DNA from: Prosapia bicincta
Lineage: Eukaryota > Arthropoda > Insecta > Hemiptera > Cercopidae
Length of the DNA: 64,000 nt
Assembly (NCBI GenBank): GCA_036971475.1
Contig: JBAIZL010000003.1
Span: 86,854,042 to 86,918,041, forward strand
Direction: 5' to 3'
In this document: positions 1-13,198 of the stretch, piece by piece
How positions within the stretch are numbered: the first letter of the stretch is position 1
How the letters are laid out: each line of letters starts with the position of its first letter
Program-made: the position numbers and the translations under genes
Notes under the pieces: model-generated
The model's input: only the letters and a program-made list of their open reading frames with translations
Databases searched by the model: none
Told to the model about the DNA's origin: nothing

Positions 1-540
1 AAATGAGCGGTTACATCTTCTCAGTACCTTTGTACCTACAAGCTGATGTCAGATGCAGAGTTTTGCAGCTAAAGTTTGTATGCGTCCCAGTGAAACAGCT
101 CACGTCATTTTGACGATGCATAAGTGATCGTGTGACTTTATATAACTGTGTTATTTTAAACAATACATATTTTTTTAAAAATTTTACTAAAACCTTATTC
201 TACAACTCGTTTGTTACATTCTGTGTTTTCTATAAATAAAATGTGTTTAACATTATTTTAAAAAGACTTTTTAAACGTTTGTGTTTCACTATTCCATTAA
301 AATGTAGTCCATTAATTATCCCATTAATTACTATTTTTCTTTCTTATAGTAGGATTTTTAGCTACTATAATATTTTTTTCCAAGCGCCAAAGAAATATGA
401 AATATTACAATTTTTAAAACGTCAATAAAAAACATTATTTTGGCAAATTAAAAAAAAAATTGAGTAGTCAAATAGACAATACATAAGTAATAGTGTGACA
501 AAATTTAGACATAAATAATCTAAAGGGTTAAATGGATAAA
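1..540. repeat. Dispersed repeat, copy 1 (cut by window edge)
   Basis: Shares long near-identical blocks with 45709-46225, for example the stretches around TAAGTGATCGTGTGACTTT, CTAAAACCTTATTCTACAAC and AATGTGTTTAACATTATTTT. Differences are substitutions and small indels. No convincing coding frame; the 61-codon frame at 243-428 is not conserved in the other copy. Class unknown. Confidence 0.8.
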
Positions 541-936
541 AGGGGGTTAGACTAAAAGTTAGTTAATTTGGTTAACTTATTACTAAAATGTATAAAGAGG
601 GGTGGTTTGTGCTTAGGTATGTGAAATTGAATACATTTACTTAACAAAGGATATCAACAAGTCACAATTTTATTAAGGCTGATGTGTGAAATTTTATAAC
701 CTAATTCATTAATCTTCAATAATATTTTGATCCATTTTAGTATAAATACATTCACGAGGGAGAAACCAAAATAATCTTACAAATTGGTCCATTTGATTAA
801 CTTTCATTTAAACCAGCTTCTTGTGTCCATTTTAGTAATAAATAACCTTATAGTTAAAGAGATAATATTATTGTTGGTGTAAAACATAGATCATATAATA
901 AGTTATACATTTTTAAACTGGATATTTTATATTAAT
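541..936. other. No feature seen
   Basis: AT-rich sequence without a coding frame or a repeat I can match. Confidence 0.5.
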
Positions 937-1190
937 TTGTTCCATCTTCACACAAGATACTAGTTTTTAACTAAAAACCCCTTATAAATATGTTACACTT
1001 GCCTATAGTAGCACTTATTTCTATAATTTTGAGGACGGCCATTTTGGAAGATGTGTCCCATTGTCAACTCAGAATGACAGTCTCAAAATGAATGGGACAC
1101 ATCTTCCAAAATTGCAGCCCTCAACAATTATAAAAGTGCTACTATATTTAGTGAAACATATTTACAAGTGTTTTTAGTTGAATATTTTAT
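937..1190. repeat. Foldback element, Penelope-end family A
   Basis: Inverted repeat centred near 1075. The left arm reads GCCTATAGTAGCACTT then GGACGGCC and GATGTGTCCCATT; the right arm reads the reverse complement with divergence. The same arm ends the Penelope-like fragment at 49930-50745, so this is an internally deleted derivative of that element. Confidence 0.75.
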
Positions 1191-3390
1191 ATTTTAGGTT
1201 TTTTAAGGCAATGATGTTTCATTTCATTGAGCCAAAGACAAATCTAATTACAGCATTAACTACCTCAAACTTTGTTAAATTAGTTTAGTAAATGGGTAAC
1301 ATTCTGAGAATGCTAACTATTGTATTCAAGTGCTGTCAATGGTTTAAAATTAGTTAAAATTTTTTTCTAGCAAAGAAAATATTAGTTATATTTATTTATA
1401 TTATATATCATGCTACTGTGTTTATCTACCTATTGTTGGTCTATGGTATTAGTTGCAAATATTAAAAACTTGTAGTTTATGTAACATCATAAGTTGTTAA
1501 ATTTTGAGTTAGATGTAATATTACATTTTACATGAATAATTTTTTAAGTTATGTCTGTGTTTTATTTGAAACAAAAAAAAGTATACTAAATGTGTCTTGA
1601 ATTATTGTTTTATTCTACTTTGATTAGTAAAAATTGAATTTACAAAGAAAAAATTAAATACTGTATTAGTAAAAACAAAATATATTAGAGCAGCAGTACC
1701 AAACTGCTCTCTGTATTTTTGCCACTACCTTCAGAGCCAAATATTAGTGGAAGTCAGAAAAAGTTTTATTTAAAATGTTTCAATTCTGGTTGTGTTTGCT
1801 GCAACTGAATGAGTTCAGGCATTGTTATGAATCAACATGCAAAACCCTTGTCTTGTTTTGGAGATCAAAGCCTCTTTGATAGCATATCAGAGGTTAGCCT
1901 TTTATAGTGCACCTCTCAATTGTCAAGTAGGGCTTGACAATACTCCTAGTCCTTAGGTTAACATTGAAGATTTCAAAAGATAGTTGTCACTTCTATTCCA
2001 GTTCCAGTTTGCTTTACTCTAGAGAAACAATCTTACTGCTGAACAAATATGTTTATCAAAGCATGAATCAAACATAAATAATAAACAAGCTTCATCCAAC
2101 CCATTAATTTTTCTGATAAAGTAATCTGTTATTAAGGAACTGTCATTAAAATTTAGCGTTATCAATTTACTTAGTAAAAAACCACTTATTGATATATCTC
2201 AGCAGACATGTCTCCCATTTCGGTCTGTGCATTGTTCAATGCTGCGAATCATAGACTGGGCTGTACATTGGATAAACAGGAAGAAAGTTCATCATAAAGC
2301 ACAAGGAACACATAAAAGTAATAAACTAAGTGAAATGTATGACTTGTTCACCATACATATACAACACACACTACACACATACACTAACATTGACACACAT
2401 TTATAAATTCTACTTTGAATTTGTAAAAGCAATAAACTGAAGTTTTAAATATACAATTACCACAAAAACCTATTACAACACATACTAAATGATAAAACAG
2501 TCACATTCAAATACTACATTTAAATACATAATACAAAAACTACTCTCACAACAACATCAAATCACAGATTCACAATTAAAAAATACGCCTGAGTCATCTC
2601 TTGTCCGTGACTTACAGTATTGAAACAGATCTGTTGAGAAATATGAGTAATTTATTGTTTTTTGTCAACAAAATTGATAAATAAATTTTAATAACTGTTG
2701 TATTTGTAGCACTAGTTACCTTTTTTCTGTTTTAATATTTTAATTCTTTTTCCTGCTGCCAAATATAAGATGATGTACTAATGTATCCTTCTAATGAAAT
2801 CCTTGTTTTTGATTAATCACTTTCAAGAACTATCTAATTTCATAGTCACAAATGAACATCTATAATTACAACTACAAAAAAAATGTACATAAGGCTGTGC
2901 TTAATTACTAAAATTCAAAAAGTGGTTCATCGTTGAAAAGAAAATTAACCTCTATTTCAGGCATAATGCACAGTTATTCTTTATTTTGTAAACAGCTGTT
3001 GGTGTGTGGGAGGGCCATTTTCAAAATAAGTGTTTTTCTTAATTAAAAAATATAAATGAATACCATTAAGTCTTACTAATTAAAAACAGATTTGATTGAA
3101 ATAACTATGTTTTCTCATATACTTTCATAGAGAGATTGTATTTGGTTACAATAGAAAAATAATTTTAGTAAAATTATTAAAAAAACAAATTATTGTCATC
3201 TTTTTGTAAAAATATTACATTTGTTGTGAAAATTAATCAAAATACAGATGTTATATAGTAAACAGTAACTTTATTCATAAACATACTTTACCCTGTTAAA
3301 AAACTTATGTCTATAATTTGTGAATATTTAGTAACTAGTGTCTATTTAAGTCCTGATTTGGCATAGATTAAAATAGTACCAGACACTTGA
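1191..3390. other. Intergenic, nothing supported
   Basis: AT-rich DNA. I see no splice-consistent coding segment, and nothing resembling the missing first HARS exon. Confidence 0.5.
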
Positions 3391-4060
3391 TTTTTTTTCA
3401 CAAACCATACCAATATTATTGTTAAAGTGAGATTGTTTTGTAGTCAATCCAGTTAAGAGACTTGGTTTTTCACTACTGTCCAAATATTTTCAACTGGGGT
3501 TGAATCTAGGAAATTACCTAGCCATCAAAACACTTTAATGTTTTCTTGTTCAAAAAGTGTTTCCACTTTTTTGACAGTTTAGTACGGCACTAATCTTGTG
3601 GAACACTCCATTAACGTCTGGGTATTTCTTTTGAAGTAGCTCAAGTTTTGAGATAAGTTTTTTCTTTCTATTCATCACTTTTAACCATATCATACACTGA
3701 AACTAATTAACAACAGCTTTGAAATGTGAAACAACCCAAAAACATTTCTTCTTGAGGATGTAATGGAACTGATGGATATGAGGTTATGTTTCTTCCCTTG
3801 TTGCTTTTCAAACATATTAAACCTTTTGCATTGACATAAAAATGTCCTTAATTGATAAACATAACATTTGCCCAGTCTTATAGTTCAGTCTCATAGTTCA
3901 TTTACCATGTGCTTATTCACAAGAACTGTTTTTGCACTTTGCTGATGTCAGAAATGGTTTTTTAGCTGGCCGATGAGCTTTTTGTCAAGAAGTCGACATT
4001 TAACGGTCATAACATGCAATTTTGTTACAAGGACTTTTTCTCACTAATCCTGAGATTCCT
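3390..4060 (-). pseudogene. Tc1-like transposase relic
   Basis: Translating the minus strand with several frame changes gives pieces in Tc1 order: GLVRKSPCNKIAC and AKKPFLTSAK (HTH/linker part), WVVSHFKAV-like where MVWGCF is expected, LISKLELLQKKYPDVNGVFH, then WLGNFLDSTPVENIWTVVKN, the degenerate counterpart of the WPGNSPDLNPIENVW block that carries a catalytic acid. Many stops and indels; clearly dead. I could not identify terminal inverted repeats. Tc1 rather than mariner because of the N-P-I-E-N-type block. Confidence 0.6.
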
Positions 4061-6164
4061 GACAGATAATTTGTTTTCTAAATGAAAAGGAACTAGTTCC
4101 TTGAGTTATTTATTATTTTTTTTTTTTTGAATTATTTGTTGTTGTGTCACTCCGGAGTATGTTCAGAAAGAGGAACCATTAACGTCTTCTCGGAGTAAAT
4201 TGATTGTTACAATATATTACATAAATATACAAAAATATGATTTTGTGAAGAAAAATGTAATAGACATTTATAAATCATTATTTGTGTTCGAAAATTGTTA
4301 AAGAGAATTAAGATGCACAGAAAGCTTATGGTTAGCAGAGTAGCCTCAGCAAACAAATGTTTTTTTATTGGATTGGATTAATTTACACACATCTGCATAA
4401 CATCATTATGTTAGTGTGCAAATGCCAAACTGAAAGCAGTCATTTTTTTGTGTTCATACGAATCTTAAATTTGTATCTGCTTTTCCAGTCAAGTACATTT
4501 GTATAGACTGGTTAGCTTAGATCTAATTAGCAATTTATAAATTTTGTATAAATATAGTATGGATACCCATACTTAAATATAGGTCCTATAGAAAGAAAAT
4601 TGTGCACAATTTATTTTGAATAATTTGTAGAAAATTATAAACAAACATTTTATTAGTCTATAACTCTGTTTAAAATCTTGGTTCAATTGCATGGTCTATA
4701 TACAAAATATACAATTTTTGTAATTATAAATATAATAAATCACTTGGTGATTTAATGATTATGCCAAATTATAACTGCATCTTTTTTTTATAGTCAAGTT
4801 TGTAAGTTAGTTTGAAAATTTTACTTAAAGAGTTGATACAAAAACAAAATACAGAATTACATATAGTAGTAATTTTAAAAAAATAAATAATTGTTTGGTA
4901 TTTTATTTATGTTTTGTACAGAACAGTATGTTTTCAATCAATACAAAACTGTGATTAAAATTTGGCAACGTCACGATTTGCGATTCATAAACAAAATATA
5001 TGGATCAAAATAAAATGTTGTAACAGATTGTATTTAGATTTGGCTGTGGCGACCCACTGACCTCCTAATAGCCTAGGTTATCTTATAAATGGTTTGACTT
5101 TTATTCTTTTTACATGTTTTTTGCATTATTGAAATTTGATAAAATTGTGTCTGATATATTGTGATAATTAGTATATTTTATTACTTTGTCTAACACTTTA
5201 AAATTCTGCCATCATCCCAATTAAAACCATTGCTTTCTTTTTTGTTTATGTTATGATAAGGTGCACATTTAGGAACAAAACACTCCTTTCCTAAAAAATA
5301 AATATTTGGGATTAGGTAACCATATCATTCAAAATATCTGTAACTTAATCACTTTTTATTAACTATGGATACCATTGTTTTTCTGTCTCCAATATATAAT
5401 TTTACAAACTGAGTGAAGTTTTATGAACTTTAAATTTTTGACATTTATTTGTTTCTTAATTTCATTAATTCAGATATTTTAAACTTTTTTTTTCAATGTG
5501 TCTGGTATTAAACAAAAAATAATTAAAAACTTCCTGGCCAAGGAAACATGCATAGTACTATATAATTTAATATGTTTGCTATAAGTGTTAACTATAGTTA
5601 CCATCCCTATACAGTATTACGTTCTTATATAATACCACAGCTACTGCAATTCTTTTGTTCTAAAATGGCGCAATTGTGTGTAGCATCCATGGCGTGGTAT
5701 GGTGGGTTGCGCTCGCAGTGAACGTATTGAGTAATTTGGTAGTTCATGCCTACCTGTTACACGCCTTTTTAGGAGGTCTTTTAAGAAAGAGTAAGAGGAA
5801 CTAAGGTAGGGCTAGGAAGGGGAACATAAAGAAGCTGGTAGAAAACAAATTATGGCATTTCGTCATGAAGGGAAACTGTTCACTATTAAGGCCAGGGAAT
5901 GGTATCATCTACTACACTGGTAGCATAAACAAGGGCTTTATATGCTGCAATAACATAGAATGATATGCTGTTTTGAAACAACATAGGAAAGTGAAAGATT
6001 CATACCAAGATGAAAAATTCAACCAACGACTTCAACCCGAATCTTAGTTACATATCTCCTAAATACTTCCTAAATTTTTACAATAACACAATATGCTAAA
6101 TTTTTGTTTAAAATGGTAAATATAATTGTCATTTTATTATGAATATTATTCACGAGAATAACAG
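4061..6164. other. Intergenic, nothing supported
   Basis: AT-rich. A short GC-richer stretch at about 5640-5880 has two in-phase-looking ATGs but no sustained frame and no match I recognise. Confidence 0.45.
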
Positions 6165-6366
6165 AAGCAGCAAACATGCAAAATAACTCGTGTTACAAAT
6201 ATATTTGTTTAAATTACTAATGTTAACAGTCAAGCTGTCGTCATCATTATAGGAGGATACCCATCACTGATGATGATACCTTTGCTGTTAAAACATGTAT
6301 GACTTTAAAATCATTTATAATAATATATTATTCATGAGATTTGAGTTATTTTGCATGTTTGGTGGT
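6165..6366. repeat. Short foldback with hammerhead-like motif
   Basis: CATGCAAAATAACTC at 6176-6190 is repeated inverted at 6343-6357. Inside is CTGATGATGATACC followed by a weak hairpin and AAAACATG, resembling the core seen in the other Penelope-derived foldbacks here. Also flanked by imperfect direct TATTATTCACGAG copies. Confidence 0.5.
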
Positions 6367-7283
6367 TAGGTTGGTAGATGATGAAATTTTTTAAAAAATA
6401 CAATCGTATCTCTGAGTCTGAAATGTAGGTTAATGTCAACATGAGTCACGATGCTGTATATTTAATTACGATAACCTAATTAGCCTTTCAGCACGACAAT
6501 TTCAAACATTGTTCTCATTTTTCATGTTATATAACCAGTACCCCACGAATGAAAATAATTTGTTACTTTCTAATGAGCGTCGATTCGTCTGTACTGGACA
6601 TTCATATATTGATAAGAAATTTCTCCTTTCATGAATTGATTACCCTCATTCATTCGATGTTGATTAATAGAGATAAGCTGTCCTTGAAGACACTTGTCTT
6701 TTAGCTAAACTGTAACTTTTGTTTAACTTAACTAACAAAAATTATGTGGGTTCAGTTATCATTATCTACTTTATTTTCATACATTTGTTTAATATATTGT
6801 ATACTTTTCGTATAATTAATTTTCTTTTGCTAATATCATAGTTATTGCTAAAAAAAATTATTGCTTAATTTTATATTCAAATTTGTGTGAGCTATTGAGC
6901 TGTTTTTAGAAATGCTTATGTTTTAACACTGTTCTAATTGAAGGCATATGAATTGTCTTAAATATTTTTTGGTATCACACTTTAAATTGTATATTATAAT
7001 ATAGTAAGACATTTCATTAATAAAACTTTGACAATAAGCTATGGAAAGGGAAAAATGACAATCAAGTAATGGGTTCTTGATTTTTGTAGTCCATTACGTT
7101 TGGTAAATCTTATTAATCACTTAAACAATAGTTTATGACTATCCAAACTTTGAATTTAGTAAATTTGTTGAAACTTACGAGACAAAACGTTTTCGATCTC
7201 TATGTGCCGATCTTCATCAGTGTCTTCTGCTTGGAGATGTTGGCTCAAGCGGTGACGGTTTTAAAGGTAGATTTTCGATAGTA

Positions 7284-7560
7284 TCAAAAGAGTATGTGTG
7301 ATTTGTATTGTATTTGTTCATTTAATATGTTTGTACTTTGTGTTTTTGTGTGTCTGTAACTTTCATATTGTTTTAGTGTGTTGAGATGTGGTCCTTTTTT
7401 GTTGATGTGTAGGATTTCTAGGTTATGGCAAATGTCTGTGTATTTGTGTCCTGTTTCTTTTATGTGGTTGTAAAATGTTGAGTTGGTGTTCTGTTTGTGT
7501 TCCTCGACTCTTTGTTTAAAGCTGCGATCTGTTTGTCCAATGTAGAATTTGTTTATTGGA
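7284..7560 (-). pseudogene. Penelope-like GIY-YIG endonuclease domain, left arm
   Basis: Minus-strand frame with NKFYIGQTDRSFKQRVEEH, FYNHIKETGHKYTDI, LEILHINKKGPHLNTLKQYE and a C-terminus ending YKSHILF. This is the GIY-YIG nuclease that follows the reverse transcriptase in Penelope-like elements and nicks target DNA. The YIG Tyr and the Arg of the helix (QRVEEH) are present, but there is no reverse transcriptase. Codons beyond 7560 read into the inverted copy and are not native. Confidence 0.8.
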
Positions 7561-7812
7561 CAAACAGGTCGCAGCTTTAAAGAAAGAGTCGAAGAACACA
7601 AACAGAACATCAACTCAACATTTTACAACCACTAAAAGAAACAGGACACAAATACACAGACATTTACCATAACGTAGAAATCCTACACATCAACAAAAAA
7701 GGACCACATCTCAACACACTAAAACAATATGAAATTTACAGACACACAAAAACACAAAGTACAAACATATTAAATGAACAAACACAATACAAATCACACA
7801 TACTCTTTGATA
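7549..7812 (+). pseudogene. Penelope-like GIY-YIG endonuclease domain, right arm
   Basis: Plus-strand copy of the same domain: FIGQTGRSFKERVEEHKQN, then a stop at the position of the His-Ile in the other arm, then TGHKYTDIYHNVEILHINKK and INEQTQYKSHILF-like sequence. Broken by at least one stop. Confidence 0.72.
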
Positions 7813-9072
7813 CTATCAAAAACCTACCTTTAAAACCGTTACTGCTTGACCCAACATCTCCAAGCAGAAGACACTGATGAAGATCGGTACATAGCGATCA
7901 AAAACGTTCTGTCTTAGTAAGTTTTAACAAATTTACTAAATTCTAAAGTTCGGATAGTCATAAACTATTGTTTAAGTGATTAACAAGTAGTGGGCTCGAA
8001 ACATGAAATAAAAAATGCATAGTATTTTTTTTAGAGTTTTAGTTAACAATGTACACCTTGAATACTGATCAGTAGGGATGTAGTAGTTTACAACAATGAC
8101 TTAGAATTAAAAGAGAGGATAGAGCCAGCTGGCTTACTTTGGCCATATGGTATTTTAGGAATTTTTTATTCCCATGTAATTACTCTTCAATCACAGGTAT
8201 GGTGTTATAAGTAAAAGTATCAACTTTCGGTAAAGGTATAAAACTTAGTATATTTCAGTAGTGGGAAAAAATTAATTTTATAATTGGCATTTGTTAGTAA
8301 ATAAGACAGGAATCAATATATTTTTTTACACAGGAGCAGATGTAATACTTAGTCTGAAAATTGTTATAGATTTTTCAGTTCTGACAAAATGGCCGTTTAA
8401 ACAATTAGTAGTATATTTCTCAAAGGAATCATTCTTTGATGAGTTGTTTTCCTTTCTCAATAATTCTAAAACTTCTTACCATAAGTTTTCTTTAAATGAA
8501 TATGACATACAAATGGCTCCAATTATTTTGTAAAATAATTTAGAAGTGAATGTTGAGTAAAGATTACACTAATCTCCTTGTAATAAATTTGCATAATCAA
8601 CACAGGCATATAGCCACACTATAAGTACAATTCCATTCTAACTACAATAATAATGAATTTATTAATTATGAAAAATTTAGTGAGTCTTGTCTGAAGCTAC
8701 AATTTTCCAATAAATGAACTTTACTCTGTTTGATATTATGACTAAAATAACAATTTTGGTACTTTTTTATATTTTTGTGAATTGTATGCTTTTATATCAT
8801 AAACTTGAATTTTAATTATTTCACCTTTAAATTATAAACCCTCTTTAAAAAAGTAACATTTAACACTTTCTAGCTTGGCCTTAACATCATTGACCTTGAC
8901 ATTCTTCATATCAAAAAATGTGCCTGCTATTTTTTAGAAAAGTTTGTATAATTGTGTACACAGTTTTGAGAATTTCGTTTGTTTTGTACTTGAACTTTTA
9001 TGTATTTAAAATGGCGTTAATATTTTTTTACCCATATATATATTTAGTTATAACAAGATAACATTACCTATT

Positions 9073-9288
9073 TAATCACTTTAACAATAGTTTATGACTA
9101 TCCGAACTTTAAATTTTGTAAATTTGTAAAAACTTACTGAGAGAATGTCTCAACAACAAAGATAAACTAAAAGCACCAGGCATATACCTTTGTTTTACCT
9201 TATCTTTGTTGTTGAGATGTTCTGTCTCAGTAAGTTTTTACAAAATTTAAAGTTCGGATAGTCATAAACTATTGTTAAAGGGATTTAT
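9073..9288. repeat. Short foldback derived from family B
   Basis: Arms 9073-9165 and 9206-9288 are reverse complements, sharing CAATAGTTTATGACTATCC and AACTTACTGAGA-type sequence with the outer ends of 7114-7983. The internal coding part is gone, leaving a MITE-like hairpin with AACAACAAAGATAA and its complement innermost. Confidence 0.8.
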
Positions 9289-9289
9289 T

Positions 9290-12200
9290 AAGATTCACCG
9301 AATGTAATGGGTTACAAAAGTCAAGAACATTACCTAGTCACAATATAAAGTGATATGACCATTATAGTATAATAAATTGAGTATTAGTTAACTAAATATA
9401 ATTAACACATACAAGAAACCATAACTTGAAATTATTAATTTAAAGGCAATTAATACTGTTTTTAAATTTGATTTTCGTACTTTAATTTAAATGTTAAATA
9501 CACCATGAATAATTAAGTTTATTTTATTAACCGACTGTTTTCATTTAATTTGCATATACATTTACATTTGCTAAAATAATGAGTAAAACAATAAATCACA
9601 AAAACATCTTATAACACTAAGCAAACACTCATTTCCTAGTCATATTAACAGCTTACTTAACACTACCATCATTATCACCAGATTGTGTTTCAGTGAGATA
9701 ACCTATTAAATCATGCTTTGTTGCTTAAAAAAGCCATTTTAGAATGATGATGTTAGCAACACGTGTAGTTGTGCAAGCAGTGAAAGTGTTGATTCTAGCA
9801 GTGTAAAATTTCATTAGTTTCCTGGAGTAAATCATTGTTTGGCTCTTTAGAAAACTAGATCTATTGTTCAAGAAAATAGTATTTTTTTTAAGTTCTATTC
9901 TTTGTGCAAGATAAGGTTATGGTAGGTTTTAAAGATTAAATCTTTATTGTTAAATTTTAATAAAGTTGAAGAATAAATATATGTATAATTAATAAAAGAT
10001 GCTTTCTGATAGAACATAATTATGTTGTAGCATGGTTTAATGTGTTTGTGTTTAGCAGTAGTTATGTGAGCATATTTGAAAGAATCTGTATCTCAAATTT
10101 TGAGAATGATTTGCAAGTAATATATTAATATATTGTAATTTTTCCTAGTTTAGACAATATTGATAACAAAATATTAAAACTCCAGGAAAGCTATACTTAA
10201 AAAGCAAAAAAAAAATATTTATAATATTAAATAATGAATTTTAACATTTAGTTGCACCCGTTAATGTGAGGAAGATATCCAGTCATTAAATAATATGTCT
10301 AACTTTTTATAAAACGTTTTTTAGTTTAATATTATTACAGTAATTTTTTTATTCACTGGAATTTCCTACACTTATGTCATTTCTTAGGTTTTCTTCTAAA
10401 AGCCATTAAGTTGATGGTAATTTGTACATTTTGCCTTTATAAAGTAAGACCTTATTATAGCTATATTTGCCTAAAATAATTCACTATTCTCAATAGAAAT
10501 TTATGTAAAATTTTAAAAAATTTCTCGATATGGGACTGTTTAAATGCTGTTTGACATCTTCTTAATAGTTTATAAGTAAAATTATCAATTTTTCTTGTAT
10601 GTCATCATACACTTCTGTTTCTATAAAAAAAAGGAAAATTAGTTTCTAAAATATCATTGTAATTTTTTTTATAAGAAACTTTTTTTATGTTTGCATGTTG
10701 AACTTTAAAATTTGTTGAAATTGTGTAATATTGCATTCAAGTAATAGCATTTAGTTAGAGCAGTATTTTTTTTGTCAGGTTCATAGACCTGAAGTAACAG
10801 TATTTCTTCTGTGCTGTAAATCATTGCAATAAAAGCATGACCATGGGCAGGAACAATCCTTTCACTTCCTCTTCCCTCTGTCATTACAGTATTTCCTTGA
10901 AGTGGAAAAGTTGTCTTTGTTGTCTACCTGTCTAGATCTGTTAACCAGTTTCAGCTCTTTGTAGTTTATATTTATTATCATGGTAAGTTTGGATTATCAC
11001 CATGATAAACTTGACCTTTGATCTTTTACTATAAGACTTGCTTAATTAATATAGAATATTATAGTAAATTTAGTGATAAGCTGACAACTGTTTGTAATAC
11101 AGTATAATGAAGAAAGTTGAAATAAGTTTAATAGAAACAAACATTTCTATGTATTATAGAAATTATATAATACTTATTATAGTGTAAGGTCGTATTGTTA
11201 TAAAAAAATTAATTACTTTCATTTATTTGTGCAGTACTGATTTGGAAGACTGTGTGATATTTAAAAAAAATATATTTACTGTTTGCTTAATTGATTGGTT
11301 ACGTCTTTTTAAAATTATGCATTAATCTGTTACATCTGATTTTAAAGTTTTTTTAACATTAAATGATATTAAAAATGTACATTACAAGAAATGTAATTGC
11401 CACTGTGAAGGCTGTTTGAAATGAGGTTAGGTGTTAAAAACCGTGGTGAATTTAGGTTCAAGTGTATGTTTCCATGCACACGTGAGTGTTTTGTAAAAAC
11501 AATAATATGTCCTAAAAAGAACTTAACATTTTAACTTGTATGATGATAAAGTGTTTTAAAAAAACTTACTTTCGAGGTCATATTTTTTATCTTTTAAATT
11601 GTTTTTATAAAAATGAAACATTTTTTTACTGCTTTATGATCTGAAATTCTAATACTAGATTAACTTGATTTTTTTGGTTTGTTAACATTTTTGTAAAACA
11701 TTGGACATTTACATATATAACTATATTTTTAAAAAAAATGCAAAATATGATATTTTGTATTTAATAAAAATTAATTATTTTTCATCCTTTCTGATTTTTA
11801 TATTAGAAGTATTTTGAAAAAAATTGGAGTGTAAATTTTTTGAAATGTTACCAAAGTTAATTGGCCTAATTTTATAAAATGTTTGTGTATTTTAGGACTA
11901 TATAATGTAAATATAATACTAGGACTAATAAAACTGTTCTTTAAATGTACTTTCTCTGAACAGACAATTCATATTAACTTAGAGGTTACATTTATGTAAA
12001 TATTAATCAAGTAGCTAACATTATTGTACATCTTCTAAAGCAAACATGGCTCAGTATACTTGTTGAATGCCCTCTATATGATGTGACAGTAGAGTTCTAT
12101 ATGGCAGTAACAGTGTGGAACTCACAGATAGGACAATATAACAGGCAGAGCAGTAAAATCTTGATTTACACTGGATATTTTTTTCCTTCCTGACTGTTTA

Positions 12201-12890
12201 CTACGCAGATATTATCGTCCAGAACTAATAAGCTCAAAAATACTTTCATTTTAAGAGTCAGCCCTACAATTTTGGAAATCTTCAAGGTAGCAATTTGTAA
12301 CTGTTTATAAAGTATTTACAATTTGATAGTCGTAATTATTTTGAAAAATTGTGTATAAAGAATTACAAAGCTTTAAGTGAGATTCACAGAATCTAAAAGG
12401 CTCTTTGCTTTTTCATTGCTCATATTCAATACTGAGCTAGGGTTGAATCCTGTTGTGTCTGAATTACTGTTTGATTCTGTAAACGAACTACTTAACCGCC
12501 ATCTAAGTATATGTTCTTGTCACTGTTATTATACAAACCTTTAGTTTTCAAAGCAATGGTTTACTTCAAGTAATGACTAACAACAATGTAAAGAAACTAT
12601 GAAAATAACAAAGCTATTGCAAAAATTAACAAATACATTGCAAAACATGTCTTCTAAAGAACATCACATCACTCTGGTGAGCAAATGCCAAAGGACAGGC
12701 ATTTCCTCTCATCATGTGCTGCAATCGATCATGAGCCAAACATCCCTTTTTTGATTTTTCTTTTCTCTGATGAATACCAAACTGAGTTTAAGGATTTAGT
12801 ACCATCAGAAAACTTCCCTCCGCCGATAGTGATGAATCTGGTCTAACTTTTACGACACTCCATCTAAACATCTGGGTTGGAAAGAAAAAT
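9290..12890. other. Intergenic or 5' intron of HARS, nothing supported
   Basis: AT-rich. Contains a GC-richer patch at about 10840-10990 followed by ATG/GTAAGT, which could be an untranslated exon, and a patch near 12660-12890 without a matchable frame. No WHEP-like peptide found. Confidence 0.4.
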
Positions 12891-12893
12891 CAT

Positions 12894-12895
<2 letters not shown>

Positions 12896-12954
<59 letters not shown>
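12896..12954. repeat. (AT)n microsatellite
   Basis: Uninterrupted AT dinucleotides directly left of the foldback at 12955-13138. Confidence 0.98.
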
Positions 12955-12956
<2 letters not shown>

Positions 12957-13133
12957 CTTTGCAACGCTGTTTTCTTGTATTTACTTATCACTTTCACTAT
13001 ATGTACTTAAACAAAAATCTTACTTGGTATTTATGTGAGTTAACTTTCAAAGATTGGAAATATCTCTATCATCAAGCATCACTGACCGGATAAATACCAA
13101 GTAAGATTCTTGTTTAAGTACATATAGTGAAAG

Positions 13134-13138
<5 letters not shown>
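12955..13138. repeat. Foldback, family I, between two (AT)n tracts
   Basis: Arms begin CACTTTCACTATATGTACTT and contain AATCTTACTTGGTATTTA, repeated inverted on the right. The left arm extends outward through GCAACGCTGTTTTCTTG; the right arm stops exactly at GTGAAAGTGA where the second (AT)n begins. Confidence 0.85.

Positions 13139-13196
<58 letters not shown>
13136..13196. repeat. (AT)n microsatellite
   Basis: About 60 bases of pure AT repeats bounding the right arm of the family I foldback and abutting the next Penelope fragment. Confidence 0.98.

Positions 13197-13198
<2 letters not shown>

Larger units (their letters stand above)
7066..7998. mobile_element. Head-to-head inverted pair of Penelope-like 3' ends (family B)
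   Basis: A large palindrome: left arm 7114-7541, spacer 7542-7554, right arm 7555-7983, arms about 90% alike by eye. Both arms encode the same GIY-YIG C-terminal domain in opposite directions and end in the same noncoding tail with a CTGATGA-type hairpin motif (7191-7220 minus, 7874-7903 plus). Each arm is a 5'-truncated element joined near the FYIGQT motif. The tail extends outward a little further on the left, matching the right flank of 9073-9288. Confidence 0.85.

Noticed and set aside
8291..8533. 80-codon plus-strand frame
   Set aside because: No splice context, no family similarity, composition of translated AT-rich DNA.
12896..13196. CRISPR-like alternation of repeats and spacers
   Set aside because: It is two (AT)n microsatellites around one foldback in a eukaryotic intergenic region.
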